Position numbers and translations under genes: made by a program
NCBI RefSeq assembly: GCF_016863015.1
Contig: NZ_BOOB01000003.1
Span: 1-64,000, forward strand
From: Microbispora amethystogenes
GTDB taxonomy: Bacteria; Actinomycetota; Actinomycetes; Streptosporangiales; Streptosporangiaceae
Reading direction: 5' to 3'
DNA: 64,000 nucleotides
Part shown: in pieces, positions 35,574-43,364 of the stretch
Layout of the letters: each line of letters starts with the position of its first letter
How positions within the stretch are numbered: the first letter of the stretch is position 1
The notes under the pieces: generated by a model
Database searches by the model: none
What the model was told of the DNA's origin: nothing
Seen by the model: the letters and a program-made list of their open reading frames with translations, nothing else

Positions 35574-36272
35574 GTGTTGTACTGGGTGGTGAAGGCCATC
35601 CTCTGGCCGCTCCTCCACTTCGTGTTCCGCCCCTGGGCGGAGGGCGTGGAGAACGTCCCGAAGGAGGGCCCGGTCATCCTGGCCGGCAACCACCTGTCGT
35701 TCGCCGACCACTTCTTCGGCGCCGGGTTCCTGCCCCGCAAGGTCATCTCCCTCGGCAAGGCGGAGTACTTCACCGGCAGCGGGATCAAGGGCCTCGTGAG
35801 CCGCGCCTTCTTCTCGGCCGTCGGCACCGTGCCGATCGACCGCTCGGGCGGCAAGGCGAGCGAGGCGGCGCTGCGCACCGGCCTGCGCATCCTCAAGGAG
35901 GGCAAGGTCCTCGGCATCTACCCCGAGGGCACCCGGTCGCCCGACGGCCGCCTCTACAAGGGGAAGACGGGCGTGGCGCGGCTCGCGCTGGAGTCCCGGG
36001 CGCCGGTGATCCCGTGGGCCATGGTCAACACGTTCGAGATGATGCCCCCCGGCCGGCCCGTGCCCAGGTTCGGCATCCGTCCCGGTGTCCGGTACGGCAA
36101 GCCGCTCGACTTCTCCCGCTACTACGGCATGGAGAACGACCGCCTGGTGCTCCGCGCCGTCACCGACGAGATCATGTACGCGCTGATGGAGCTGTCGGGC
36201 CAGGAGTACGTCGACAAGTACGCGGCGGCGGCCAAGACGGAAATGACCCGGGCGGCCCGCGAGAATTCCTAA
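35574..36272 (+). CDS. plsC: 1-acyl-sn-glycerol-3-phosphate acyltransferase
   Basis: Membrane-associated acyltransferase of 232 residues, second acylation step of phospholipid synthesis. Catalytic NHLSFADHFF (NHx4D), glycerol-phosphate binding YPEGTRSPDG, and an N-terminal hydrophobic anchor (MLYWVVKAILWPLLHFVF). GTG start with GAGGGAG upstream. Several PlsC paralogues usually exist per actinomycete genome, so the gene symbol denotes family only. Confidence 0.92.
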   Translation: MLYWVVKAILWPLLHFVFRPWAEGVENVPKEGPVILAGNHLSFADHFFGAGFLPRKVISLGKAEYFTGSGIKGLVSRAFFSAVGTVPIDRSGGKASEAALRTGLRILKEGKVLGIYPEGTRSPDGRLYKGKTGVARLALESRAPVIPWAMVNTFEMMPPGRPVPRFGIRPGVRYGKPLDFSRYYGMENDRLVLRAVTDEIMYALMELSGQEYVDKYAAAAKTEMTRAARENS

Positions 36273-36408
36273 TACTTCCGGACTGGACGGGTAACGTGGC
36301 GATGTCCGCCGCGCACGTGATCCACGTTCAGATCGGAAGGCGCATGCCCGAGCCAGCACACAGGTGCCGCACGTCGACGTCGCCCGCCGTGTCACGGAGG
36401 CGCGCGGC

Positions 36409-37953
36409 ATGAGCGTCCGCGAGGAGCAGCAGGCCGCGCCGGGATACCTGCCCCACCGCCAGATCCTGATCGTCCTGTCCGGGGTCGCCGCCGGGATGCT
36501 GCTGGCCGCGCTCGACCAGAGCATCGTCGGCACGGCCCTGCCGCGCATCGTCAGCGAGCTCGGCGGCCTCGACAAGCTCTCCTGGGTGGTCACGGCCTAC
36601 CTGCTCACCTCGACCGCGGCGACCCCGCTGTGGGGCAAGATCTCCGACCTGTACGGCAGGCGGGTGATCTTCCAGACCGCGATCGGCATCTTCCTGCTCG
36701 GCTCGGTCCTGGCCGGGCTGAGCCAGGACATCGGCCAGCTCATCGCGTTCCGCGCGCTGCAGGGCCTCGGCGGCGGCGGGCTGATGTCGCTGGCCTTCAG
36801 CATCATCGGCGACGTGATCCCGCCGCGTGAACGCGGGCGCTACCAGGGATACTTCGGTGCCGTCTGGGGCACCTCCAGCGTGGCCGGGCCGCTGCTCGGC
36901 GGGTTCTTCACCGACGGCCCGGGCTGGCGGTGGATCTTCTGGATCAACCTGCCGATTGGGGTGATCTCGCTCGTCGTGACCTCGGTGGCGCTGAAGATGC
37001 CCACCGTGCGCCGCAGCCACCGAATCGACTACCTCGGCGCGACGCTGATCGTGGCCGCCGTGTCGTGTTTCCTGCTCTACCTCGACTGGGCGGGCAACAA
37101 GCTCGGCTGGACGGCTCCCGGCGCGCTGGCCCTGCTCGCCGCGTTCGTGGCGTTCACGGCCCTGTTCGTGCTGGTGGAGCTGCGGGCGCCCGAGCCGATC
37201 CTGCCGATGCGCCTGTTCCGCAACGGGATCTTCAGCGTGGGCAACGGCTTCAACTTCCTCGCGGGACTCGCGATGTTCGGCGGCATGATCTTCCTGCCGG
37301 TCTACCTGCAGGCGGTGCAGGGCATGTCGCCGACCGTGTCGGGCCTGGCCCTGCTGCCCGCGGTGGTCGGCATCTTCTCCACGTCGATCACCTCGGGCCA
37401 GCTGATGAGCCGCACCGGCCGCTACAAGATCTTCCCGATCCTCGGCGCGGCGGTCCTCCTGGTGGCCCTGTGGCTGCTGTCCACGATCCGGGTGGACACG
37501 CCGTACTGGCAGGTGGCGATCTACGCCTACTTCTTCGGCGCCGGGCTCGGGTTCACCATGCAGACGGTCGTCACCGCGATCCAGAACGCGGTGGAGCGGG
37601 CCGACATGGGCGTGGCGACCAGTTCGGCGACGTTCTTCCGGATGATGGGCGCCGCCATCGGCACGGCGATCATGGGTGCGGTCCTCACCAGCCGGCTCGC
37701 CCACCACCTGGCCGCGGAGTTCGGCGGCAGGATGCCTCCGGGGAAGGTGAACGCCGACAACGTGCAGGCGATCCAGCACCTGCCGCAGCCGGTCAAGGAC
37801 CACGTGCTGGTCGCGTTCACGAACGCGATCGACGACGTGTTCCTCACCAGCCTGCCCTTCGTCGTCGCTGCGCTGGTCGTGGCCCTGTTCCTCAAGGAGA
37901 TCCCGCTGGCGTCCCGGGGCGGCGAGGGCCAGGCCCAGGCCGGAGCGGCCTGA
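36409..37953 (+). CDS. DHA2-family (EmrB/QacA-like) MFS drug transporter
   Basis: Proton-driven multidrug efflux pump of 514 residues with about fourteen hydrophobic helices. Motif D1 LAALDQSIVGTALPRI, motif A GKISDLYGRR, motif B RALQGLGGGG, and motif C GPLLGGFFTDG are all clear. I chose ATG 36409 because GGAGG precedes it by eight bases; an in-frame ATG 15 codons upstream is possible. No TetR/MarR regulator is adjacent. Substrate unknown. Confidence 0.93.
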   Translation: MSVREEQQAAPGYLPHRQILIVLSGVAAGMLLAALDQSIVGTALPRIVSELGGLDKLSWVVTAYLLTSTAATPLWGKISDLYGRRVIFQTAIGIFLLGSVLAGLSQDIGQLIAFRALQGLGGGGLMSLAFSIIGDVIPPRERGRYQGYFGAVWGTSSVAGPLLGGFFTDGPGWRWIFWINLPIGVISLVVTSVALKMPTVRRSHRIDYLGATLIVAAVSCFLLYLDWAGNKLGWTAPGALALLAAFVAFTALFVLVELRAPEPILPMRLFRNGIFSVGNGFNFLAGLAMFGGMIFLPVYLQAVQGMSPTVSGLALLPAVVGIFSTSITSGQLMSRTGRYKIFPILGAAVLLVALWLLSTIRVDTPYWQVAIYAYFFGAGLGFTMQTVVTAIQNAVERADMGVATSSATFFRMMGAAIGTAIMGAVLTSRLAHHLAAEFGGRMPPGKVNADNVQAIQHLPQPVKDHVLVAFTNAIDDVFLTSLPFVVAALVVALFLKEIPLASRGGEGQAQAGAA

Positions 37954-37956
37954 CAG

Positions 37957-38040
37957 TGCCGGAGTTGAGGCCGGCCTGAGGCCGGAGCGGGCTGACGGCG
38001 TCGGGGTTGAGGACGGCCTGAGGTCGGAGCGGGCTCGGGT
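37957..38040. repeat. Two imperfect 42-bp tandem copies
   Basis: Two copies with a 42-bp period, anchored by GTTGAGG at 37964-37970 and 38006-38012 and by CCTGAGGNCGGAGCGGGCT. They lie in the short gap between the convergent MFS and homocysteine methyltransferase genes. GC-rich, no obvious coding. Confidence 0.75.
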
Positions 38041-38088
38041 CCGGGCCGACCTGGAGCCGGGCGGGGCGAATCGTCCGTCGGCGGCTCG

Positions 38089-38943
38089 TCAGGTGAGGCG
38101 GGACCGGATCTCGCGGATGTGGGCGGGAGTGGTGCGGCAGCAGCCGCCCACTGATCTGGCGCCGAGCGAGACCCACCCGGCCGCCGCTTCGCCGAACTCC
38201 ACGGGGTCGGCGAGGCCGAGCCAGCGGCGGTTCACTGGGTCCCACTTCTCACCCGAGTTCGGATAGACGACGGCGGCCCCGCGCCTGACGAGGTCGGGCA
38301 CGAACCGGGGCGCCGTGCAGTTCACGCCGACGGCGACCACCTGGGGGAGCCCGGCGAAGATCGCGAGGCACTCCTCGAAGGGCGTCCCGTCGCTGATGTG
38401 CTCGCCGTCCCGGCAGGAGAAGGAGATCCAGGCACGCACGGACGGCGTCTCGCGCAGGAGCCGCGCCAGCGCGCGGGCCTCGGCCCGTGAGGGAATCGTC
38501 TCGCAGGCCAGCAGGTCGGCCCCGGAGCCGGCGAGGATGCCGAAGCGTTCGCGATGCCACTCGGCCAGGCCGTCCTCGTCCAGGTCGTAGTCGCCCGTGT
38601 ATTCGGCGCCGTTGGCGAGGTAGGCGCCGTAGGGGCCCACGCTCGCCGCGACCAGCCCGTGCCCGGCCTCGTCCCTCGCCTGCAGGGCCAGCGTCACCGA
38701 CAGCCGGATGAGGTCGCGGGCCTCCCCCGGCGACAGGCCGTGCCGTACGAACCCGGGGACGCTGGCCTGGTAGCTCGCCGTCGTGGCGACGTCGGCCCCG
38801 GCGCGGAAGTAGTCGAGATGCGCGCGGCGGATGACGCCGGGATCGTCGGCCAGGAGCCGTGCCGACCACAGGTCGTCGCTCAGGTCACAGCCGAGGGACT
38901 CCAGATGCGTCGCGAGACCGCCGTCGAGGACCATCGGATGCAT
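38089..38943 (-). CDS. mmuM: Homocysteine S-methyltransferase
   Basis: Zinc-dependent methyltransferase of 284 residues using S-methylmethionine or SAM to methylate homocysteine. Barrel start VLDGGLATHLESLGCDL, RAHLDYFRAGADVATTASYQ, first zinc Cys in VGVNCTAP, and the C-terminal Cys pair in SVGGCCRTTPAHI. Length and motifs match MmuM. No permease gene is adjacent; the MFS transporter converges on it. Confidence 0.93.
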   Translation of the reverse strand: MHPMVLDGGLATHLESLGCDLSDDLWSARLLADDPGVIRRAHLDYFRAGADVATTASYQASVPGFVRHGLSPGEARDLIRLSVTLALQARDEAGHGLVAASVGPYGAYLANGAEYTGDYDLDEDGLAEWHRERFGILAGSGADLLACETIPSRAEARALARLLRETPSVRAWISFSCRDGEHISDGTPFEECLAIFAGLPQVVAVGVNCTAPRFVPDLVRRGAAVVYPNSGEKWDPVNRRWLGLADPVEFGEAAAGWVSLGARSVGGCCRTTPAHIREIRSRLT

Positions 38944-39049
38944 GTCGGCACCCTACGCGCTTCATATTTGCGAGCCGTCAGGAGGTTCGCCCGAAGCGGA
39001 CGCCGGTTCTCTGTCGGAACCGCTCGTGGATCTACTACGTTCGCCAGGT

Positions 39050-39208
39050 ATGGGGCTTAAAGAGCTCGTCAATCGGTTGCTGCGCCGCCGGTCTCGCGTC
39101 CCCGCAGGTGGACGGGACGATCGGCCCGACACGGGAGGGGTGAGGGAGCCCCGGCGTCCCGTGCCCACCCCGCCGTCCGACGTCATCCGTCTACCCGAAC
39201 CTTCGTAG
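39050..39208 (+). CDS. Possible small basic protein
   Basis: Candidate 52-residue protein: a basic amphipathic N-terminus (MGLKELVNRLLRRRSRV) and a Pro/Arg/Asp-rich tail ending DVIRLPEPS. There is no Shine-Dalgarno, but TACGTT at 39036-39041 lies eight bases before the ATG, as in leaderless genes. No domain is recognised. It is followed by a tandem hairpin array. Its reality rests on codon usage and the upstream element only. Confidence 0.4.
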   Translation: MGLKELVNRLLRRRSRVPAGGRDDRPDTGGVREPRRPVPTPPSDVIRLPEPS

Positions 39209-39311
39209 GACTTCGCTCACAGCGAACCCTGTGGCCGGGCCCGGCGCTTCCGCCGGTGTCCCGGCCAGAGTCGTCCGTCCTGGGACCGTCCGTCCTGGGA
39301 CCGTCCGTCCC

Positions 39312-39436
39312 GGGATCGCCACAGTGGCGACGCGCCTTGGGATCACCGGTGGTGACATACCCCAGGATCGCCGGTGGCGACGCTTTGGGATCGCCGGTGG
39401 CGGCGCGCCCCGGGATCGCCGGTGGTGACAGCCCCG
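39312..39436. repeat. Tandem array of five short hairpin units
   Basis: Five units of 23-27 bp begin at 39312, 39339, 39364, 39387 and 39412. Each contains (T/A)TCRCC-loop-GGYGA. The stems are TCGCC/GGCGA (units 1 and 3), TCACC/GGTGA (unit 2), TCGCC/GGCGG (unit 4) and TCGCC/GGTGA (unit 5). The double change in unit 2 keeps pairing. Two to three 14-bp GTCCGTCCTGGGACC-like repeats precede the array from about 39270. The array lies just past the stop of the minus-strand VIT/VWA gene. Confidence 0.85.
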
Positions 39437-39451
39437 GGAACCCAGAGGGCG

Positions 39452-42106
39452 TCAGGACCGCTTCCAGAAGGGGCGCCTGCCCCCCTTCTCCGCTGCGGCG
39501 CCGTGCTTACCCTCGCCGTGACCGGTGCCGTGCTCACCCTTGCCGTGCTCACCCTTGCCGGGGCCGCCGACCAGGGCGGTCAGCAGATCGGCGGTCCGCC
39601 GCCAGAGGTCGTCGAGCGAGCTGTCGGCCCACTCGGCTTTGTCGAGGTCGGCCGCCAGCGCGAGGAGATCAGGGTGATCTCCCACCATCTGGGCGACGAC
39701 CCGCAGGCGGCTGGCGAGATCCGCCAGGTAGCGCCGGCGCTCCCGCTCCGGCAGCGACTCCGCCTGGCCCAGTCGCGCGAGTTCCTCGGTCAGCAGGGGC
39801 CGTACGCCGTCGAGGTTCGTCATCGCCGCGGGTGCAGGGCCGCGGCGCGACAGGAAGCCTCCGGCGGACAGGCCCCGGGGCAGCCGCGCCTTACCGCCCA
39901 TCCCGCCCCGTTCGCCCTGCACCGGAGGCGGGGCGGGGGCGAGGGGTGGGGGCGGCGCGGCGGCGAAGGGCGCGCTCGGCGGGGGAGCGCCGGGGGCGCC
40001 GGGAGCCGCCCCGATGGGCGCGTCCGCCGTGCTGCTTGTGACGGCGGCCATCGTGGCCATCATCGGCGCACCGGCCACCATCATCGGCATCGCGGCCGGC
40101 ATCTCCCACCCGCTCGGCAGCTCGACCGGCTGGAGGACGCGGTGCTCCGGAGCGCCCTCAGCGGTCACATGGGTGTCGACGGCCACGAACGCGGTGAACC
40201 GGCACAGCACGCCGAAGCGGAGCGAGAGGTCGACGATCTGCTGCTCCAGGGAGCGGTCACCCACTGCGTACCGGTCTTCCAGCGTGCGCAGATGCGCCCG
40301 CGCCCACACGGCCCGCGCCGCGCCGTCCCGCGCGGGACGGCCCTCGACACGCTCCTCCCAGGGACGTCCGTCGGTCGTGCGGCCGTGCACGGTGAGGGCC
40401 CCCGCCGGCCGGCCCCGGTAACGCCCGGTCACGACCAGCGGGACCCCCGCGTACAGGGAACCGGCGTGCGTGACGGTGCCGGCCACCAGGTCGACGCCGT
40501 CGGCCCGCACGGAGACGTCGGTCACCAGTGGCGAGCCGATCCGCCGGTGGATGTGCTCCATCGCCTCGTCGAGCCGGTCCTCCGACTCGACCAGTTCGCA
40601 GCGGCCGGAGCCGAGCAGGGCCAGCCGTCCGAGGAAGCCCGCGTTCACCGCCCTGTCGATGCCCACGGTGTGGACGCGGGCGCCGCCCAGCCGGGAGCCG
40701 ACGCGTTCGAGGATCTCGTCCTCGTTGCCCACCTGACCGTCGGTGACCAGCACGAGCACACGATCACGCGCGGGCTCGCCGGAAAGGTCGTCGTCGCGCC
40801 CGGCCAGCAGGCGCAGGGCCTCCTCAAGAGGAGCGAGCAACTCCGTGCCGCCACGGGCGCCGAGCCCGGCGAGATGCTCGACGGCGCGGTACCGGTTGCG
40901 GTCGATCGCCTCCACCATGCCCCCGGGGAACGCGCGCTCGACCACGGAGTCGAACGAGAGCACGGCGAACCGGTCGTGCCGGGTCAGCGTGTCGACGATG
41001 CGGGCCGCGGCGCGGCGCGCCGCCACCATCTTCCATCCGGTCATGCTGCCCGAACGGTCGAGCAGCAGGACGACGTCCCGGGGCGCGGACCGTGCCGAGC
41101 CCTCCGGCGGAGGAAGGAGGGTGAGCACGAAGGTCCCCTCCGAGGTTCCCGGGGCACCGCCCGCTTCCCCTCCGGCCGCCGCTGCCTCGCGCACCGCTTC
41201 GCCTGCCCGCGCCCCCTGGCGGGAGGGTCCGCCGGGGACGCGCTCCGGTACGCCGCCCCTCAGCTCGCCGGGCACATCGCTCGGTGCGTCGTCCGGCAGA
41301 GTGTCCGGGACGAGGGCGAGGGACGAGGAGGCGTCGAACGCCAGGCGCAGGATGAAGTCGCGGTCGAGCCGTTCGCCGGGCCGCAGTGTGATCGTGTCGC
41401 CCTCCCGCTCGACCTCGTGCAGGCTGGAGCGGACCTCCCGCAGGCCGAGCCCGGCGGAGTCGATGGTCGTTGTGAGTGACAGCCGTACCGGAGACGGGAA
41501 CCCGGGCAGCAGGACCGGCGGCGAGATGCGGGAGGCGTCGGGCACCGCGTCGGTGTCGGGCGCCACGCCGTCGCCCGCGGCGGGCTCCGACAGGGGAACC
41601 CCCGGGATGTAGCGCGGCGCCACGACCAGCGGGAAGCGGAACTCGGCCGCGCCGTCCTCGTAGGGGAGCGGCTGGCTCATCGTGAGCCGGACGACCACGC
41701 GCTCCCGGGGGACGATGTTGCCGACCCGGATCGTGAACACGTCGGGCCGGTCCTCCTCGGCGATCGCCGCGCGCTTTCCCTCGGCGAGCGCGCGGTCGTA
41801 GTCGGCCCGCGCCTGGCCGCGCTCCTTGAGCACACCGTCGATCACCTGGTCGTCCGCCTCCATGCGGAAGGCGGTGACCGCCGCTCGCGGCGGCAGCGGA
41901 AAGACGTACGTCGCCTCAAGCGACACGTCGAACGGGTTGCGGAAGGTCTGGACGACCTCGACACCGGCCACCAGCCCGGTGAGACGGGCGGTGACGTCCA
42001 CGCTCTCCAGAGGGAGGTTGCCCTTCTCGGTCTCGAGCGCGCCGAGCCCGGCGTGCGGCACCGGCCGGCACTCCTCCGGCCGCAGAGGTGTGATGGGAAC
42101 GGTCAT
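39452..42106 (-). CDS. VIT + von Willebrand A domain protein
   Basis: An 884-residue protein. The N-terminal VIT domain (about 10-140) is like that of inter-alpha-trypsin inhibitor heavy chains: FRNPFDVSLEATYVFPLPPR, QVIDGVLKERGQARADYDRA. The VWA domain (about 325-500) has MIDAS DRSGSMTGWKM, GGTELLAPL and VLVTDGQVGNE. A Pro/Ala low-complexity stretch (AAAPPPPLAPAPPPVQGERG) and a helical C-terminal segment follow. No signal peptide is visible, so a cytoplasmic location is likely. It overlaps the upstream merR gene by 4 bp. VIT/VWA proteins may bind metal-dependent partners; role unknown. Confidence 0.92.
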   Translation of the reverse strand: MTVPITPLRPEECRPVPHAGLGALETEKGNLPLESVDVTARLTGLVAGVEVVQTFRNPFDVSLEATYVFPLPPRAAVTAFRMEADDQVIDGVLKERGQARADYDRALAEGKRAAIAEEDRPDVFTIRVGNIVPRERVVVRLTMSQPLPYEDGAAEFRFPLVVAPRYIPGVPLSEPAAGDGVAPDTDAVPDASRISPPVLLPGFPSPVRLSLTTTIDSAGLGLREVRSSLHEVEREGDTITLRPGERLDRDFILRLAFDASSSLALVPDTLPDDAPSDVPGELRGGVPERVPGGPSRQGARAGEAVREAAAAGGEAGGAPGTSEGTFVLTLLPPPEGSARSAPRDVVLLLDRSGSMTGWKMVAARRAAARIVDTLTRHDRFAVLSFDSVVERAFPGGMVEAIDRNRYRAVEHLAGLGARGGTELLAPLEEALRLLAGRDDDLSGEPARDRVLVLVTDGQVGNEDEILERVGSRLGGARVHTVGIDRAVNAGFLGRLALLGSGRCELVESEDRLDEAMEHIHRRIGSPLVTDVSVRADGVDLVAGTVTHAGSLYAGVPLVVTGRYRGRPAGALTVHGRTTDGRPWEERVEGRPARDGAARAVWARAHLRTLEDRYAVGDRSLEQQIVDLSLRFGVLCRFTAFVAVDTHVTAEGAPEHRVLQPVELPSGWEMPAAMPMMVAGAPMMATMAAVTSSTADAPIGAAPGAPGAPPPSAPFAAAPPPPLAPAPPPVQGERGGMGGKARLPRGLSAGGFLSRRGPAPAAMTNLDGVRPLLTEELARLGQAESLPERERRRYLADLASRLRVVAQMVGDHPDLLALAADLDKAEWADSSLDDLWRRTADLLTALVGGPGKGEHGKGEHGTGHGEGKHGAAAEKGGRRPFWKRS

Positions 42107-42957
42107 GGAGTCATCCCCTTGCGTGTGTCGGAATCCGGTGAATTCCAGGTCGTCGTGGTCTCGGCGTCCTCGAAGGGCCCGGCCAGGCCGAGCGCGCCGA
42201 GCGCCGCGAGGAGCGGGGCGGCGGCCCGGCGCAGCGTGGCCGTCTCGTCGCCGCCCGGCATCCGGTGGGCCGATTCGAGCAGGACCGTCACCCCGGGCGC
42301 GAGCCGGACGCCGAACAGGACGTCTCCCGGAAGGCCCCTCGATGGTTCGCCGGTGGCAGTCGTCGTGACGGTGTGGAGGTCCGGCGTGCCGGACCAGCCG
42401 GGCGCGGTGCCGGGACGCGGTGCCGGGACGGGATCACCTTGTCCGGCGTCCGCGGGACCGGCGCCCGCCGGATCGAAGTGGGTGGAGCCGGCCGGCCGGG
42501 CCCAGAACCGCTTCCGGTCCGTCGGCCGTGCCACGTCGGGGACCGTGGTGGCCGAGGACCGCTCCGGCTCTGCCGCTCCCGGTTCGGTCGTTCCCGGTTC
42601 GGACGGTTCGGCGAGGGTGTGATCAGAGCCGGCCTGCGGTTGGGGCACCTCGGCGAGCCCGGCGATCCGCTGGAGCATGGCGTCGGTCGCGCCCGCCAGT
42701 TCGGCCTGGATGGCGGCGATGGACAGCCCCTCCGCCTGGCGGCGCTTGACGGCCACGAGCTGGAGCAGGTGGCGGTGGTCGTAGAGGGCGAGCCTGCCGC
42801 GCCGGGCGGCGGGCGGGTCGATCAGGCCGATCGTCGTGTACCAGCGGATGAGCCGTTCGTTGGGCACCTCGCGGACCCGTCCGTTGACGCGCGGCTCGGA
42901 TCCGAGCAGGTCCGCCGCCCGCTCCGCCAGCTCAACGATCGTCCAGGTCCCGCTCAT
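42103..42957 (-). CDS. MerR-family regulator of VIT/VWA operon
   Basis: A 284-residue regulator. The N-terminal winged helix-turn-helix has LIRWYTTIGLIDPPAARRGR and LYDHRHLLQLVAVKRRQAEG, followed by a long, partly low-complexity region and a C-terminal segment (FGVRLAPGVTVLLESAHRMP) perhaps sensing a ligand. Its stop overlaps the VIT/VWA start (ATGA). Two tandem palindromes lie directly before its RBS (GGAGGC), which suggests autoregulation of the pair. Ligand unknown. Confidence 0.9.
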   Translation of the reverse strand: MSGTWTIVELAERAADLLGSEPRVNGRVREVPNERLIRWYTTIGLIDPPAARRGRLALYDHRHLLQLVAVKRRQAEGLSIAAIQAELAGATDAMLQRIAGLAEVPQPQAGSDHTLAEPSEPGTTEPGAAEPERSSATTVPDVARPTDRKRFWARPAGSTHFDPAGAGPADAGQGDPVPAPRPGTAPGWSGTPDLHTVTTTATGEPSRGLPGDVLFGVRLAPGVTVLLESAHRMPGGDETATLRRAAAPLLAALGALGLAGPFEDAETTTTWNSPDSDTRKGMTP

Positions 42958-42963
42958 GCCTCC

Positions 42964-42992
42964 ACGATGACACTGTCACGATGACACTGTCA
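42964..42992 (-). promoter_or_regulatory. Tandem palindromic operator of merR
   Basis: Two perfect 14-bp direct repeats of ACGATGACACTGTC (42964-42977 and 42978-42991). Each contains the palindrome TGACACTGTCA (42968-42978, 42982-42992). On the coding strand they create TTGACA followed by GTGTCATCG, so they overlap the probable -35 and the RBS-proximal region. The array ends seven bases before the merR start codon. Confidence 0.8.
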
Positions 42993-43364
42993 ATGTCGCA
43001 CCCTGCTTCGTGTGGCGGCGAGAGGGGTTCTCGGAGCGTTCGCCTCGATGGGAGATGTCCATTCCCTCGTCGTTCACGCGTTGCCGATCCACTGGGCGTC
43101 CACGTGTGCGCACCCGCCGTCCGGGAGAGAACGACCCGGTCGGATGCGATCCAGGCGGGGTAGGGAAAGCGGGCGGCGTCAGGCGGCACGGTCACGAGCC
43201 GCTCAGGGGGCCCCGGGCGGCGCCCGGGCGGGGCAGCGTGAGAAGGCGTGCGTCCGTCCCCGCGGACCGCAGGTGAAGCGACACCGCCCGTCAGGGCGGG
43301 CCGAAGTAGACCAGATGCATGACCGAAGGCATGACCAGGGGCAGGTCGGGAAGGCGGGTCAGCG
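42993..43364. other. Intergenic region before PhoX-like gene
   Basis: No supported gene lies between the merR operator and about 43318. From 43319 a plus-strand frame encodes what looks like a Tat-type signal (GRR, then AGYFLVGGRVGVAGIAL) out of frame with the following PhoX-like gene (see finding). No terminator or riboswitch was recognised. Confidence 0.5.

Noticed and set aside
39312..39436. Tandem units considered as a CRISPR array
   Set aside because: Units are only 23-27 bp in total with no unique spacers and no cas genes nearby.
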